Assembly (NCBI GenBank): GCA_051294375.1 | Contig: CM119267.1 | Coordinates: forward strand, 16,904,606 to 16,968,605 | Direction of reading: 5' to 3' | Length of the DNA stretch: 64,000 nt | DNA from: Paraspadella gotoi | Lineage: Eukaryota; Chaetognatha | Shown here: positions 13,901 to 24,333 of the stretch, one piece after another | Layout of the letters: the number at the start of each line of letters is the position of its first letter | How positions within the stretch are numbered: the first letter of the stretch is position 1 | Notes under the pieces: model-generated | Told to the model about the DNA's origin: nothing | Databases searched by the model: none | Seen by the model: only the letters and a program-made list of their open reading frames with translations | Translations under genes and position numbers: made by a program

Positions 13901-14649
13901 GCGGCGGGCGCGGCGGTCGAGTTGGGAACATGACTGGTTGCGACTGGTTTGACCGAAGCGGTAGGGATGGACGCTGAGGCAGCGGCCCCTTTGCCAGGCC
14001 CATTGGGAGTCGGTGTAACCGATTTAATAGAGGAGGGCGTTTCGGCGCCGGAACTCCCAGTAGTCGAAGAGGAGGAAGATGCCACCGAGGCGACGGCCGG
14101 ACGCTTCGTCCAAGCGTTGACTGTTGGAGGCGGAGCTGGGGAAAAGATTTTCTTCGCACCAGCAGAGGGGAGCGCTTCCTTCGATCCGGCGATTGGGATG
14201 GAAGACGGGGCGGAAGCGGGGACGGGTGAACCCTCCTTAAAGGAAGTATCACTAACGTAGTGAGTTTGTCGATGCGACGACTGCGAAGGGACAGAAGGAA
14301 GACTCTCTTTAAAGGCGCCGTTGTTGCTGTGGTGACCAAGATCTTCGTGGATGACGCGGTTAGAAGTCGCGCCGGAAGGTAGAGCGTTATTGATTCGGGG
14401 ACGGGACGGCGGAGCGTCGCCGGAAAACGAGGACGCCGACGCCGCCGTAAACCGCTTATCTTTCTGTTGCGCCTGTTTCTGCTTCTTCTTTTGGACGGGT
14501 TGCCAATCCTCGACGGGGGCGTCGTCCATTTCGCTCTTGCCGGACCCGGCAGAGTCGGGCGGGGGCGGCTGGCGCGGGGACTCGATCGAAGAGGACTTCG
14601 AGTCCCGCGACGCGTCCCGCCCAGCGGGGGAACGGCCTTCAGGCTCCAT
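1..14649 (-). CDS. LARP1: La-related protein 1 (LARP1), N-terminal part through the La motif; 3' end outside window
   Basis: RNA-binding translational regulator; in known animals LARP1 binds 5'TOP mRNAs downstream of mTORC1. Fifteen exons on the minus strand join in frame: 13530-14649, 5296-5586, 4601-4743, 4243-4510, 3884-3991, 3596-3766, 3469-3522, 3089-3401, 2896-3025, 2635-2813, 2386-2522, 2084-2239 (donor uncertain), 888-1120, 653-793 and 1-134, giving about 1190 residues so far. The order matches LARP1: a Ser/Pro/Gln-rich N-terminus with NAWTKRP, then KGKWKPLEIELP, then RGG/RG-rich exons, then the La motif. The DM15 repeats expected at the C-terminus would lie left of base 1. The start is uncertain: the first in-frame ATG is at 14649, but the frame stays open upstream to an acceptor-like TTTAG near 14767, so a 5' exon is possible. 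Identity is firm; the start and the exon 12 donor are inference. Confidence 0.9.
1368..2083 (-). other. Read-through of LARP1 exon 12: possible alternative terminal exon
   Basis: The frame of LARP1 exon 12 (acceptor at 2239) stays open past the donor I infer at 2084 and runs a further 238 codons to a stop at 1368. The extension is Ser/Val/Glu-rich and resembles no LARP1 domain I know. If retained it would give a LARP1 isoform ending before the La motif. A 290-codon open stretch in DNA with many stops elsewhere is unusual, but I see no poly(A) signal close after the stop, so it may equally be intron. Confidence 0.35.
7650..7965 (+). repeat. (GA)n microsatellite tracts
   Basis: Two long nearly pure GA runs, about 7708-7770 and 7880-7962, lie in GA-rich surroundings. 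On the LARP1 sense strand they read as (TC)n, a long polypyrimidine tract inside the large intron. Such tracts can recruit GAGA-type factors or polypyrimidine-binding splicing factors; no role is shown here. Confidence 0.9.
8881..9719. mobile_element. Non-autonomous terminal-inverted-repeat element (about 840 bp)
   Basis: The left end starts TCCTGTGTAAAAAAACG and continues with CCACTTTAT. The right end is its imperfect reverse complement, with AAAGTGGCGC and then CACAGGA. The inverted ends are about 45 bp with several mismatches. The interior is AT-rich and without coding potential. I found no clear target-site duplication. Confidence 0.55.
11301..11421 (+). other. Foldback element with hammerhead-ribozyme-like core (copy 1)
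   Basis: Outer arms of about 24 bp (11302-11326 and 11397-11420, containing GCAGGAATAAGTTTGATTTG) are inverted. Between them lies CTGAAGA at 11342-11348 (the hammerhead consensus is CUGANGA), a hairpin GGCTT/AAGCC, then GAAA at 11367-11370, CATG and TC. AACG just before the core can pair with CGTT after the GTC, giving a stem I. One extra A between CTGAAGA and the hairpin departs from the classical fold, so catalysis is doubtful. Confidence 0.5.
11529..11590 (-). other. Foldback with hammerhead-like core (copy 2, degenerate)
   Basis: Minus-strand CTGATGA (11560-11566) is followed by an AGGTTT...AAACCT hairpin and then TAAACGTGTC in place of GAAAC. GGTTTATTAATTCAAA recurs inverted a few bases away (11541-11556 and 11574-11589). 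The core G12 position is changed, so this copy would not be active. Confidence 0.4.
11670..11871. mobile_element. Small inverted-repeat element with telomere-like interior (copy 1)
   Basis: Ends are ATTTTACTTTCGCCGACCGG and, inverted, CCGGTCGGCAAAAATAAAAT. The interior (about 11765-11850) is a degenerate CCCTAA tract. A second copy lies in opposite orientation at 13006-13175. The telomere-like part therefore seems to belong to a dispersed element rather than marking a chromosome end. Confidence 0.6.
11859..12605. repeat. Tandem duplication of about 340 bp, offset about 405 bp
   Basis: Copies 11859-12196 and 12264-12605 are nearly identical over their whole length. They share AACCTATAATATTAGCCATA, TACAGCGTTAAAATAATC and TTTTGAGGGTACTAGCCTAG, with only a few single-base and poly(A) differences. 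Copy 1 begins inside the right end of the preceding telomere-like element. The near identity suggests a recent event. There is no coding potential. Confidence 0.9.
12939..12972 (-). other. Hammerhead-like hairpin (copy 4, degenerate)
   Basis: Minus-strand CTGAAGA (12966-12972) is followed by a GACTA/TAGTC hairpin and then AAAAGATGTC. It resembles copy 1 at 11342 but the GAAA is AAAA, and no stem I is evident. Likely a decayed relative. Confidence 0.35.
13006..13175. mobile_element. Small inverted-repeat element with telomere-like interior (copy 2, inverted)
   Basis: Starts AATTTTACTTTCGCCGATCG and ends CTGTCGGCGAAAGCAAAATT. The interior has GGTTTAGGGTTAGGGG-type sequence, the complement of copy 1 at 11670-11871. 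The two copies flank the 340-bp tandem duplication. Confidence 0.6.
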
Positions 14650-15007
14650 CGTTGGAGTTTGGCAGGGCTCAGGGGAAGAGGGTGGGACGAGGGGGAGATC
14701 GGAGTTGGATAGAGAAGTCAGGAATTCCAATGATGATAAGATGATTTTCCTTCGATGCGAAACCTAAACGATCAAAGAGTAAGAGCGTTTAAGTATTGCT
14801 GGAAGAGTAAGGAAAGCAAAAAATACCATGGTTTCGTTTACTGCACGTAGAAAACCTAGATTTTTGTTGATATATTTCGAAAGTAAATGTTTCAATCAGA
14901 GATATTGTCATTAGGATGAAAACTAGTAATAAACACGAATTAACAAAATAACGCACTTTCATCCAGAAAAAAATATTTTCGTGAAAAACAAAAATTTCAA
15001 AACCGAC

Positions 15008-15013
15008 TTTATT
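15008..15013 (-). promoter_or_regulatory. Poly(A) signal AATAAA (minus)
   Basis: TTTATT on the plus strand, about 100 bases beyond the TGA that closes the candidate last exon at 15116. It supports a transcript end here and places the LARP1 promoter between about 14.75 and 15.0 kb. Confidence 0.4.
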
Positions 15014-17286
15014 ATAATGATTTTCTTATCCACCACGATCGCATTCAAAATACATCTTATGACGATTTTTCAAGGTGCACTCGATATGAGTAGAACACAG
15101 AAAACACAAATTCATTCAGAGTTTCAGAGTTTTTCCTGGACGAGGCTCTGCACGCCAGCATATAAGCCTTAACTCGGATGCAACGTGGGTCGCCGGCCCG
15201 AAGCCTCGACACGATAAGGTCCAACCAAAAATCGGGTCGAACTCCACGACGAGGCACAGGTTTTTCATCCAAACGCCATAGGATTGCATAAAACTGAGAT
15301 GCTTATTAATCAACGGCATGGAAAGTGATAAAAAACTTTAGGAACGCCAGAAAATATTCAACAGAAAATAAGGTATATGATGCGGGATCCATTTTGATTA
15401 TTTCTTCATCACCACGTGACGCTTAAACCTTGAGACAAAAAAAAACGCGCCATAACTCACCAAGCGTTCAATGCAGAGCAGAGAAAAACGAGCGACCGTT
15501 TCCCCTTTGACCGTGAGATCTGTTACAATTTGAGGAATACCGCGATGCTAATTTACCCATTTCACGACGGTAATTTCGCGCCTGGAATAAGAGAAACGGC
15601 AGAATAATATAGAAAGTCTAATTTCAAGCGAAAAGAAACGCACGTCGCTGAAGAGAAGCGCAAGCGTAGAAAAATAAAAAGAAACTGAATGCTTGAGGCG
15701 GATTGGTCGACGAAAAAGTAGTTCTCTCCTCTCATTGGTCGAACCAGTACAACTTAACAAAAGAGCATACAATTTTACAGGAAGCGAACGAGAGTTCGCC
15801 GAGAGATGGATCATGGATCTGAAGCTTCATGTAAAAGAGTCAACAAAAGGCCTACCGAATGTCAAAAAGAGATGCTGAGCCTTTTCTCAAGTTAGTATAT
15901 AAATTATAATATAATTATATTTAGGGAAAAACAGTTTTGAATTGTTTTTAAAACGAATTGTAATGGGCAATTTAATAGTCGGACCTTTTTTGACTCTGTA
16001 GTTAGAGTCTTCATCAGCGTTATACGTTATTATTGTCAAATACAATTCGTTGTAAAAACAATTCAAAACTTTTTTTCCTTAAATTCAAAACGCAACGAAA
16101 AAAGAAAGTAAATACGCAATATAATTATATTATAATACTATTAATAATATATAAAGTTAGTATATAATACTATTAATAATAGTATTATATACTAACTTTT
16201 ATTAATAGTTTGATTCAGAAAATCTTTCGGCCCAAGAATAAAAATTTTTCGATATATACAGTTTGTCCCAATGGTACTGTCCGTTAATAAAGATACACTA
16301 TTCCTATACCAGATCGAAAGACTTGAGTTCATTATCATGAATAAGTAAGGACCTTTTCATAGTCTATGACATAGGATACCTAAATTGTAAAAATTATTAC
16401 ATAAAGTTATTACATAAAGTAATTAGTAAAAAAAATTTTTCGGTGATAAAAAATATTATTCAATCATGTATTCTTTTAAATTTAATTAACAATTTTTATA
16501 ATATTTATTAAATAATATTTTAAATTGTTTCCTTAGTTGCAGGACAGTGAGAAACAACCTCATATTTTTAGCTCCAGAGCTTTTATAATATATATATATA
16601 TATATATATTGGTTGTACCAATTTCATAATATTTATTCTTTTTAAAATTATCTATTTACCTTGTTCATATTATTTTTTAAATTGATTTAATTAGAATTTA
16701 TTGAATAACTATTTTGTTCTGGCTCATGACTTTAAATAATGGAATTTAAATATCAGAATAATTAGCAAAGTATCTTTAATAATGTTTTTTAATATATGCA
16801 TTTTTCTTTTTATTAATGCACTTATTTTATACAAATTTATATAATTTATATCCATTTAAAATATTTAAAATATTTTTATGTAATTTTTTTAATAAAATTC
16901 TTTTTAAAATATAAAAGATAATTTAAATTTGAATTGAATTTTTTACAAATAAAAAATTATAAAAATTGAATTAGAAATATAGTATCATAAATGGTAAGAA
17001 CTTATCTTTGACCTTGTTATCTCAGAAATAAGATTTAAAAACACAGTTCAGCACAATATATAAAATTAAACCGACAGTACCATTGGTACACACTGTATAG
17101 ACTTTGCATTATTTTATATTTTGTCATATATATTGGCAAAATAAAGGCGCCGTCGGGCTAAATGTTGAGATTTCTTACTCTTTACGTACGTGTAATACAG
17201 CGAGGCCTGTTGTTCACCTTGGAGGTCGAGAGATCTTTCGATCCAGTTGGCAGTTAAATCGGACGTAAGCTTTTTTTCCTAAAAAT
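15008..17286 (-). CDS. Candidate 3' part of an unrecognised gene (three exons)
   Basis: I do not recognise this product. Three minus-strand segments look like exons and are compatible in phase. One ends near 17200, with acceptor near 17287 and GTAAAG donor, and includes LTSDLTANWIERSLDLQGEQ. One at about 15470-15551 includes IPQIVTDLTVKGETVARFSL and a GTGAGT donor. A last one at about 15117-15305 includes QSYGVWMKNLCLVVEFDPIF and ends in TGA at 15116. A minus-strand AATAAA at 15008-15013 lies about 100 bases after the stop. The upstream part was not found. The gene would lie just before LARP1 on the same strand. It could also be a decayed gene. Confidence 0.35.
15932..16069 (-). other. Foldback with hammerhead-like core (copy 3)
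   Basis: Arms containing GTTTTGAATTGTTTTTA (15932 on) and the inverse (ending 16069) enclose a minus-strand core: CTGATGA (16011-16017), hairpin GACTCT/AGAGTC, then AAAA and GGTC. Same architecture as the copy at 11301-11421, but the GAAA is altered. It sits in an apparent intron of the unrecognised gene. Confidence 0.4.
16560..16640. repeat. (AT)n run plus fragment of a dispersed repeat
   Basis: An alternating TA stretch at about 16587-16609 is followed by ATTGGTTGTACCAATTTCAT. This 20-bp end sequence recurs at 24.77, 33.48, 44.88 and 45.05 kb. The surrounding 16.1-17.1 kb is AT-rich and I see nothing else in it. Confidence 0.6.
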
Positions 17287-17706
17287 CAATTAAAAATAAC
17301 ACGAGGCCGAAATTTTTATAAATTAACCCATAAAGAAGACGTAGGGTGAAGTTAGACTTAGCATCATTGTAATGATCATTTTGATAATATTTATGTACGT
17401 ATGAGATTGGAATAGATAGGAATTGGAATAAATTGAAATAAATTGAAATAAAAATATATTTAAAACGAAACTTCTCTTTTCAAAATCCAAAACCACTCAA
17501 GGAAACAATCGTTTGTTAAAAAAAAATTATCACTTTAATTTTACTCGATACATTTTCGTAATAATTTCGAAATAGAGATAGTCTATAGACTATAGATGAA
17601 GGGATTTTTAACTGGAGAACTCAGTTATTAACGGAAATTAAATTAATCGTGACCCTGCTACAGAGCTCTACTCATTAACTCCATTCGATTCATCCTCACA
17701 TCCAAG

Positions 17707-20700
17707 ATGTCGAACAAATTGTTTCAAAATTTAATAAGAATTGTTTCTTTACAATTGGTTCTAATCATCAGCTTTTTGACCAACATAGCGAATAATAATA
17801 ACGAAGTAAAAGCTTTGAAGAAACAAATCGATAGAGGTATAACCTCCTTTCTTGGTTATTTATTTTTTTTCTTCATTTTAAATTTAATTGCGCCTAGAGT
17901 TCTCTCGGTATAAGTATATATAAAGTCATTATCGGTCTGTCTATCTTTTCGTTTATCTAACTTTTATTATAATATGTATTTTAAAAAATAATAAAATATT
18001 TTAAAACCTAATAAATAAATAAATGAAACGTTTTTTTAATTTTTTTTGTTACATGATCACAAAAAAATAAGATTTTATAAAAAAATATATTAATACCTTA
18101 TGGTGTATAATGTTGAAATTAAAATTAATTAGTAAGCAGGAATATATTATAAAATTTTATAATACAATTAAAAATAAATTTTATATTTTTATCTCCCCAG
18201 ACGGGCCTGGTGACGTCATCGTCATTGTCGTCTTCGTCACGCTTTTTTACAATTAAAAAAAATTGTAAAAAGTTAAAAATTTAGATAAAGCTTTTCATCA
18301 TCAAGATCTTTTAAAATGACATATCATAACATGAAATGACATCGTCATAGTCGTTGTCGTCACGCTTTTTTATAGTTGGAAATTGTAAAAGTATATATTT
18401 GTAGAAAATTAAAAATTTGTTTCAATTTCTATCACATTATAACTAACTGTAATATGCAAATTAGTATATCTTTCAACTTAATTTTTTTCAATCGCTGCTC
18501 TTCTGATTCGTCTAAAAACGAGTTGAGCTCTGCAGCGGTGGGACTTTTCTTTCTTCTCTCTCTCTCTCCCTCTCGCTTTTTCTCTTTTTCTCTCTTCTGG
18601 TCGTCTAAAAATGAGTTGAGCTCTGCAGCGACTGGATTTCTCTCTCTCTCTCTTTCTCTCTCTTTTTTTTTTTTTTTTTCAATTTTTTTAATTAAATCAA
18701 ATTAATTAAATGCATTATTTTAATTAATTCAATTTATAATTTAAAATTTATTAACTCAATGCAATTTATTTATCTCTATTCTTCATTATTTTAATTAAAT
18801 AAATTTAATTTATTTATTCAATTAATTTTATTCATTAAATTTATTTAATTCAATTCATTTTATCCAACTCATTTCATTCATTTCATTGTATTTTTTAAAC
18901 ATTTTCCAATCAATAAATTCCTATCATCATATCAATAATTTGGTATCATCGCATCAATAATTCGTTATCATCATATCAATAATTCGTTATCATTGCAACA
19001 ATAATAAATAATTTGTTATCATCGCATCAATATTTCATTATAATCGCATCAATAATTCATTATTTTTGCATCAATAATAAATAATTTGTTATTGCATCAA
19101 ACATTTGGTTGTTTTTTTTTTTTCGGATAAATATTTAGCGATAGATCATTGTGATTTTAATATTTTTTCATTAATTTTTTTTAGTAACGTCTGGCAAGAT
19201 CACTATACTTTAAGATTTTTTAATATAATTCTTACGTTAAAATATTATCTTCGGAATATATACATAATGAGGCGCAAGACATTGGAATTGCCGTTCTCTT
19301 GGTTCAACGTTGTTTAAAATTTTTAATTGCGCTACAAGTTTTCCAGGGGTTTTTAATTTTTATTTGATGACATATAGATGACGCTGACGATCTGGTCGTG
19401 GATTGGAATAGAGCCATGAAATTCCGAGAATATCTTCAAAAAACCCATAAAAGCAAATCCCTGAGAAGGTTAGTTTGAATCATAGAAGATCGTCAACAAA
19501 TTTAAAATAACTGATTTTATATTTAGCACATAACTCAAATAACAAAATTAATATTAATTAATACTAAAAAAATCAATCAAGATTAATATTTCATTAATTG
19601 TTTTTATTTCTGGCCCTGCTTGTCTAGAAATAGATCCTTTTTAGACTATAATATATAGCTTATTTTTTTTTAAATGATAAATTTTAAAAATATTGTCGAT
19701 TCACTGACAATATTATTCAATACTCATGAATTTTCAAAATTTGAGTGGATCTGATTCTGAACCCACAAATAACTAACAAGCAACATCTAACTCACTACAG
19801 ACATTCCGGTCATTCTTTTATTCTTAAATGGTAAATACCGGGACTTCAAGGTGGAGTGATACGAAAAGACTTGATTAAACTTGTTTACGATTCTTTCAGT
19901 GTATATTATTTTTATAATATTTATTAATTAAAAAACTATTTGACAATTATAAGCGCGGAGTCACTTTTTTTCATTTTTTTCTTCAAAATTTTAACAGTTA
20001 ATTTTTAATATTGATTGTAAAGTTATCTGATATAAAGATAAAAATTGTTGGTTGTAAAAGACAGTTTGATGATTTATTATTATAAAAAAAATTCATATGT
20101 AAAACTTTTTTCATGTTAGTATTATTTATCAACAAAGTCATTTTTTATATTTTTTTTTCTAAATTAAAATTTTTATTTTTAATAAATTTTAAAGGGAAAA
20201 CATAATGATTATTCATATTATAAAAAAAATTTATATTCTGGTTCGTGATATATTTACTACAGTATCTTATTAATCAAATATATAAAGCATGAATATTTTT
20301 TTTATTGTTTTAAGAACTGAAAGATTGATATAAGATCCACTTTTAAAATAAAAATTCTACTGCAGAAATTTACACTCTGAGGAAAATCTTTATAACATAG
20401 CAACTATCCAAGCTAAAATGTTACGAATTGGTGGGAAAAATAGTCAAATATTTTTTATTAGAATAAATTTTTTTTATAACTATATCGCTCTTCGTTTCGA
20501 TTATATTACAATTTTTTTCGTTTCACTCCTGATTGAAGTCCTTGTAATGAGAGCCAATTCGGCAGCGGCAACAGTAATCCGACTAAACATATGTTTTCCT
20601 TGTGCTTTTAAAACTACTAACGAGCTTTTACATTTTCTATGAACATCAAATATAGTTAACTTCATCTAGATAGATACATAACGTAAAAAAATATAAATAA

Positions 20701-20977
20701 CAATAATAAATTTGAAATATGATTTGTTATAAAATTATCAGCCTAAACAGAGACATAAGAACGTGCCATTATTTCTTTTTTCAGTTTCTTTGGTTCACTC
20801 CGAGGAAGTTTGGATCCTGACAACGTCAAAAGGTCACCATTCATATTTATTGGAAATTGGAAAATGACTTTCCGAAGGGAAGAAATTCCGTGGAATCGAA
20901 TGAGAATTTTACCCGAAAGATCCTTTGGCTTTGGGATCGAAAGGCGACGAAAAAAAAAATTAAATCGACATTTTTAA
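17707..20977 (+). CDS. Unrecognised 137-residue protein with N-terminal hydrophobic segment and basic sites (possible secreted precursor)
   Basis: Three exons join in phase: 17707-17836, 19378-19468, 20785-20977. An AATAAA follows the stop by 12 bases, so this looks like a real gene. The N-terminus (LIRIVSLQLVLIISFLTNIA, about residues 9-28) can be a signal peptide or a membrane anchor. After a charged stretch come possible basic cleavage sites: NVKR before SPFIFIGNWK, TFRR before EEIPWNRM, and RRRKKK near the C-terminus. This layout would suit a peptide precursor, but I see no repeated peptide and no clear amidation signal, so a small membrane protein is equally possible. It is tail-to-tail with the innexin gene. 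The exon 2 acceptor (ATATAG) has a weak pyrimidine tract. Confidence 0.6.
18195..19112 (+). repeat. Local tandem duplications and AT-rich minisatellite inside intron 1 of the small-protein gene
   Basis: Three parts. First, a TCGTC-rich motif ending GTCACGCTTTTTTA occurs near 18218-18248 and again near 18340-18372. Second, GTCTAAAAACGAGTTGAGCT (18509 on) recurs at 18602 with one change, each copy followed by GCAGCG and a CT-rich tract. Third, from about 18915 to 19105 there are about eight units of roughly 20 bp of the type ATCATCATATCAATAATTCG. Confidence 0.75.
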
Positions 20978-20988
20978 TTTCCCATTAA

Positions 20989-20994
20989 AATAAA
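20989..20994 (+). promoter_or_regulatory. Poly(A) signal AATAAA
   Basis: It lies 12 bases after the stop codon of the small-protein gene on the same strand. The innexin stop on the other strand is at 21128-21130, so the two 3' ends converge within about 135 bases. Confidence 0.7.
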
Positions 20995-21127
20995 GTATGT
21001 TCAAAAAGCGTAGAAGCAAATCAGTCTTGATTAATTAACAGAAAAATTTGACATCGTCAATACAAATTGATAAAAGATTTTTCGATAAAAGTTTTTTTTT
21101 TCAAGTAAATAAACAAATACTGATGAA

Positions 21128-23891
21128 TTAATTGTTGGGATTGACTCTGAGCTTTACATCGCCACCTCCCACGACCTCATCTTCATCTTCCTCTTCCTCG
21201 ATCTTCGCCATATCGCAAAACGTCGACAAAATCTTAAACGTGATGTACTGCAAAAAAAAAAATGTTATAAGTATTATTTTTTGATACTTATATAAATTTC
21301 AGATTTAAATTTTTGAAAATTAGGTGTGAAGAATAAAAATAATTTTTAACATAGTACAACTTAATATTTACCTTATCGATGTTGGTGATTATCAGAGCTA
21401 ATATAAGAAGTATGTCGTCGTCTTCCTTTTTAAAAACTCGCGGCACGAAGAGTTTAGTATATCGATATTTCTAAAATATAAAATTTTTGTAAAGACCGTC
21501 GGAATCATAAACGGCGATTAATAAAAACTTTGAATTAGATTTTCAAAGAAAACTCTCTTTTGTTTTCAGACCTATTTTTTGCCATAATCTGAACATATCT
21601 GACCTGCTTTTCTGGCACTAAAACTTCCGCGGCCATGATGTCGCTTCGGAATTGAAAGTTCCAGTAATAGATGTACCAAACGACGGGCACAATAGCAACC
21701 ACGAGTATTGCAACTGTATGAGTAATTGGATATAATTAAAAACCAATCAATTTTTAATAAAAGAACCTTACTGCCTGATCCATTTAAGTGCTTTAATATG
21801 TACATTGTACATTGTACAATGTACTCCGTCTTACAGATCAAAAAGGAGCACCGAACAACATCACTCTTTTTACAAAAAATTAAAACCCTCTGTATAAGCT
21901 TAGACTTTTAGGACCAACAATTCTTGAAAGTATAACCTCTTAATACTGCCCACTCACCTATATCGACGTACCAAATTATCACCGCGTAAGTATTAATAGG
22001 AATAACGCATGTTGTTTCGATTATATCAGTATTATTTTCAACAAATAGCAAGGAAGAGTTGTATTTGCAAGTCACTTAAAATAAAATAACGAATCAGAAA
22101 AGAAGGAGACGTTCCATTCTTTGATTAATTATAATTATAATCATACCTTCAGTTGGAAAACTTGGCTTGAAAAAATTGTCTTTGCTGACAAAAGGAGGAA
22201 TGATGACAAAGTAGCTGACAAAGGCTATGAGAAAACGCAGCGCTGCCAAAAAATTGTTTCACGATCATAATTTGGTTTTATACCATATACTTCCTCTAAA
22301 AATAAATAATACAATTATATGTACCTAAGATGTATAAAAAGTAAGTATGAGAAAAGTAGTTTCCTGAGATAGCTTTTAATCTTTGTCCGACAAAAACTCG
22401 GATCTTAGCAGTAATTTTGTGCTCTAAATTTCTCTGCAGTAAGTTGACGTGCTTCGTAGCATCACTATCCTCTTGAGCGGAATCCTTTTTTAAAAAAATA
22501 TGGATAAAGATTAGTAATCTTTGGCATATACATTGTTTAAATTAAAATTATCAATATTTGGACCGGCCGTCTGACTGGCATTCCGTCCTCGTCTCTCTCC
22601 ATCTGCTTGTCTTCGACGTCTGGATTTTCTATGGTGATGTCCAAAGACGTCAAAACCGTCATTTCCTGAAAAGAAACAAGCTCGTAATGAGAATTGCCCA
22701 TTAGAGAAACAGCAGAAATGAAAAAAAGATAAAACGGTTCATAAAAAAGTTTATGTTGCTACGCCAAATGTCTAGTTATATCTGTCTTCTGTTCAATTTT
22801 TTTTTAAGGTAACCTGACCTTACCCCCCCCCCCACTCTTACTCTCTCTTTATTCTTCAAATTTTTGTTTTTACTATTTTAAATTTTATTCTGTTGCTCTC
22901 TTTTTATCATGATTATTATTGCATAAAATATATGCCAAGTTATCTGGCAAATCGTAAAAATATTTTACCACTTCTTTGATGGGGAAGCAGTGTTAGTGTC
23001 TTGATTGAAAGCTTGTAGGATCCTGCTAAATATTATCTTATAAGACATACCCACCATAAGACAGAGGCCACAAAGCCTATTTATTGAATGAATGGATATA
23101 GAATAATTTTTATTCCTGATGCGATCATTGTCTAATTAAGTCTAAAAGAATTTTGGCTGGATAGTAGATACAAAACGTAGTCTGTTCGTGAAGCTTCCTT
23201 CATTTAACGAACCCAACACATCAGCTTACCTTGGCTTCTTTCATAATTGGCCCGATGGTCGATTGGGTAAGTCCGTGGCAAAAAAAGTAGGGAACGTAGG
23301 CGAGGAAAGCTTGGATGACGAGAAGGAGAGGAAGGAAGCCGAAGGATGTTCCATCAGTTCCGTTTCCTTAATATTTAATATACAGTCATACAGATATACG
23401 TAGAATACCACATGATTAATAATCAATAATTCTAATAGGCAATCACCGGCCAGGTTCTTTCCGCAATAAGAGACGAGAAAATGTATTGCTCCGGGTTGTA
23501 GTCCGAGGGGACGGCGCACTTCATCGGGTCAGAGACCTGACCCGCGATCAGCAGCGCAGCAAGAAACGTCGGCAGGTAGGTTCCCACCTTGCGAGCTGTA
23601 CGGGAAAAGGTCATAAAGAATTTAGAGCATGGAGAGCCAGGAATTAAATGTTTTCATTCATTTTTCATTCATTCATTAATTCATTCAATGATAGGCATTG
23701 TGGCGACAGCATATTCATTGAATATTATTCAATTCAAAATTATAATCGGCCAAATCGGTTTTTTTAAGTTTCACATTCGTGATTCGGGATCGATTCAAAT
23801 TCGCAAACTTACCCAGTCTGTCGATGGGAAAATCGAGTTCGATTTCTTCGCCGGCCAGATTACTGATTATCGAACCGACTGATTCCGCCAT
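21128..23891 (-). CDS. Innexin gap-junction/hemichannel protein, ten exons, with a one-base frameshift
   Basis: Four-pass channel subunit of the innexin/pannexin superfamily. Exons: 23813-23891 (ATG at 23891), 23447-23595, 23230-23366, 22564-22665, 22325-22484, 22147-22242, 21958-22074, 21604-21713, 21372-21470, 21128-21247; about 389 residues, a normal innexin length. Four membrane segments: GTYLPTFLAALLIAGQ, FLPLLLVIQAFLAYVPYFF, LRFLIAFVSYFVIIPPF, and VAILVVAIVPVVWYIYYW. Each outer loop has the expected two cysteines: MKC and SYCG in loop 1, VTCKY and TTCVIPIN in loop 2; CVIPIN matches the innexin C-x-L-P-I-N motif. The classical YYQWV is absent, so it is a divergent member. Exon 2 is one base short: the frame changes at a 4-A run (23478-23481), between EQYI and FLVSYCGKN. 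All other junctions are in phase. Confidence 0.85.
22978..23123 (+). repeat. Dispersed repeat family A, degenerate copy
   Basis: Shares GTCTTGATTGAAAGCTTG and the CTATTTATTGAATGAATGGA block with the copies at 44.8-45.07 kb. It lies in the innexin intron between exons 3 and 4. Confidence 0.65.
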
Positions 23892-24093
23892 TTTTTTTGT
23901 TTGTTTGTTTAAGTTTAATTATGTTTAGTTTCAACAAAAATAAATGGTATCATTCACATTTTTTTTTTCGACGAGAACTGAGATGAATTTCCTCGGGATC
24001 TAAATTATTGAAAAGCTTTTTTTTTTGTTCCTTTTGAGTGTATTTTAGTTAATATAGTTAATAATAAAAACCGGCACGATTGATAAGTTATTT

Positions 24094-24333
24094 TTATGTA
24101 CGAGTTGGTTTGTAACTCCCCGTCTTCTTTTGTGAAGTTAGTTTACGATACAGCCCATTCAATTTAAAGATACCCAATCTTATTTCTTCAAAGCGACGAA
24201 CCGCTCCTATAATCCTGCCAAATATAAGTGAGGCCAGGGAGCCTAGATAGTAGATATGGTTTATTAGAAACGAGGAGAAAAGAGAAACGGTTAATTCCGG
24301 TGAAAAAAAAACTCGAGAGAGAAACGATGTCAA
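24094..24333 (-). other. 79-codon open frame, unassigned
   Basis: A minus-strand frame starting at ATG 24333 has a hydrophobic middle (FLINHIYYLGSLASLIFG) and a basic end. It lies 200 bases upstream of the innexin start, on the same strand. I recognise no family and see no splice context. It may be chance or an innexin leader region. Confidence 0.12.

Noticed and set aside
13949-14767. Plus-strand frames opposite the first LARP1 exon
   Set aside because: Mirror frames caused by the GC-rich, stop-poor composition of the minus-strand LARP1 exon.
21128-23891. Calling the innexin a pseudogene
   Set aside because: Only one single-base change at a homopolymer; every splice site, the start, the stop and the conserved cysteines are intact, and EPS15 shows the same kind of error.
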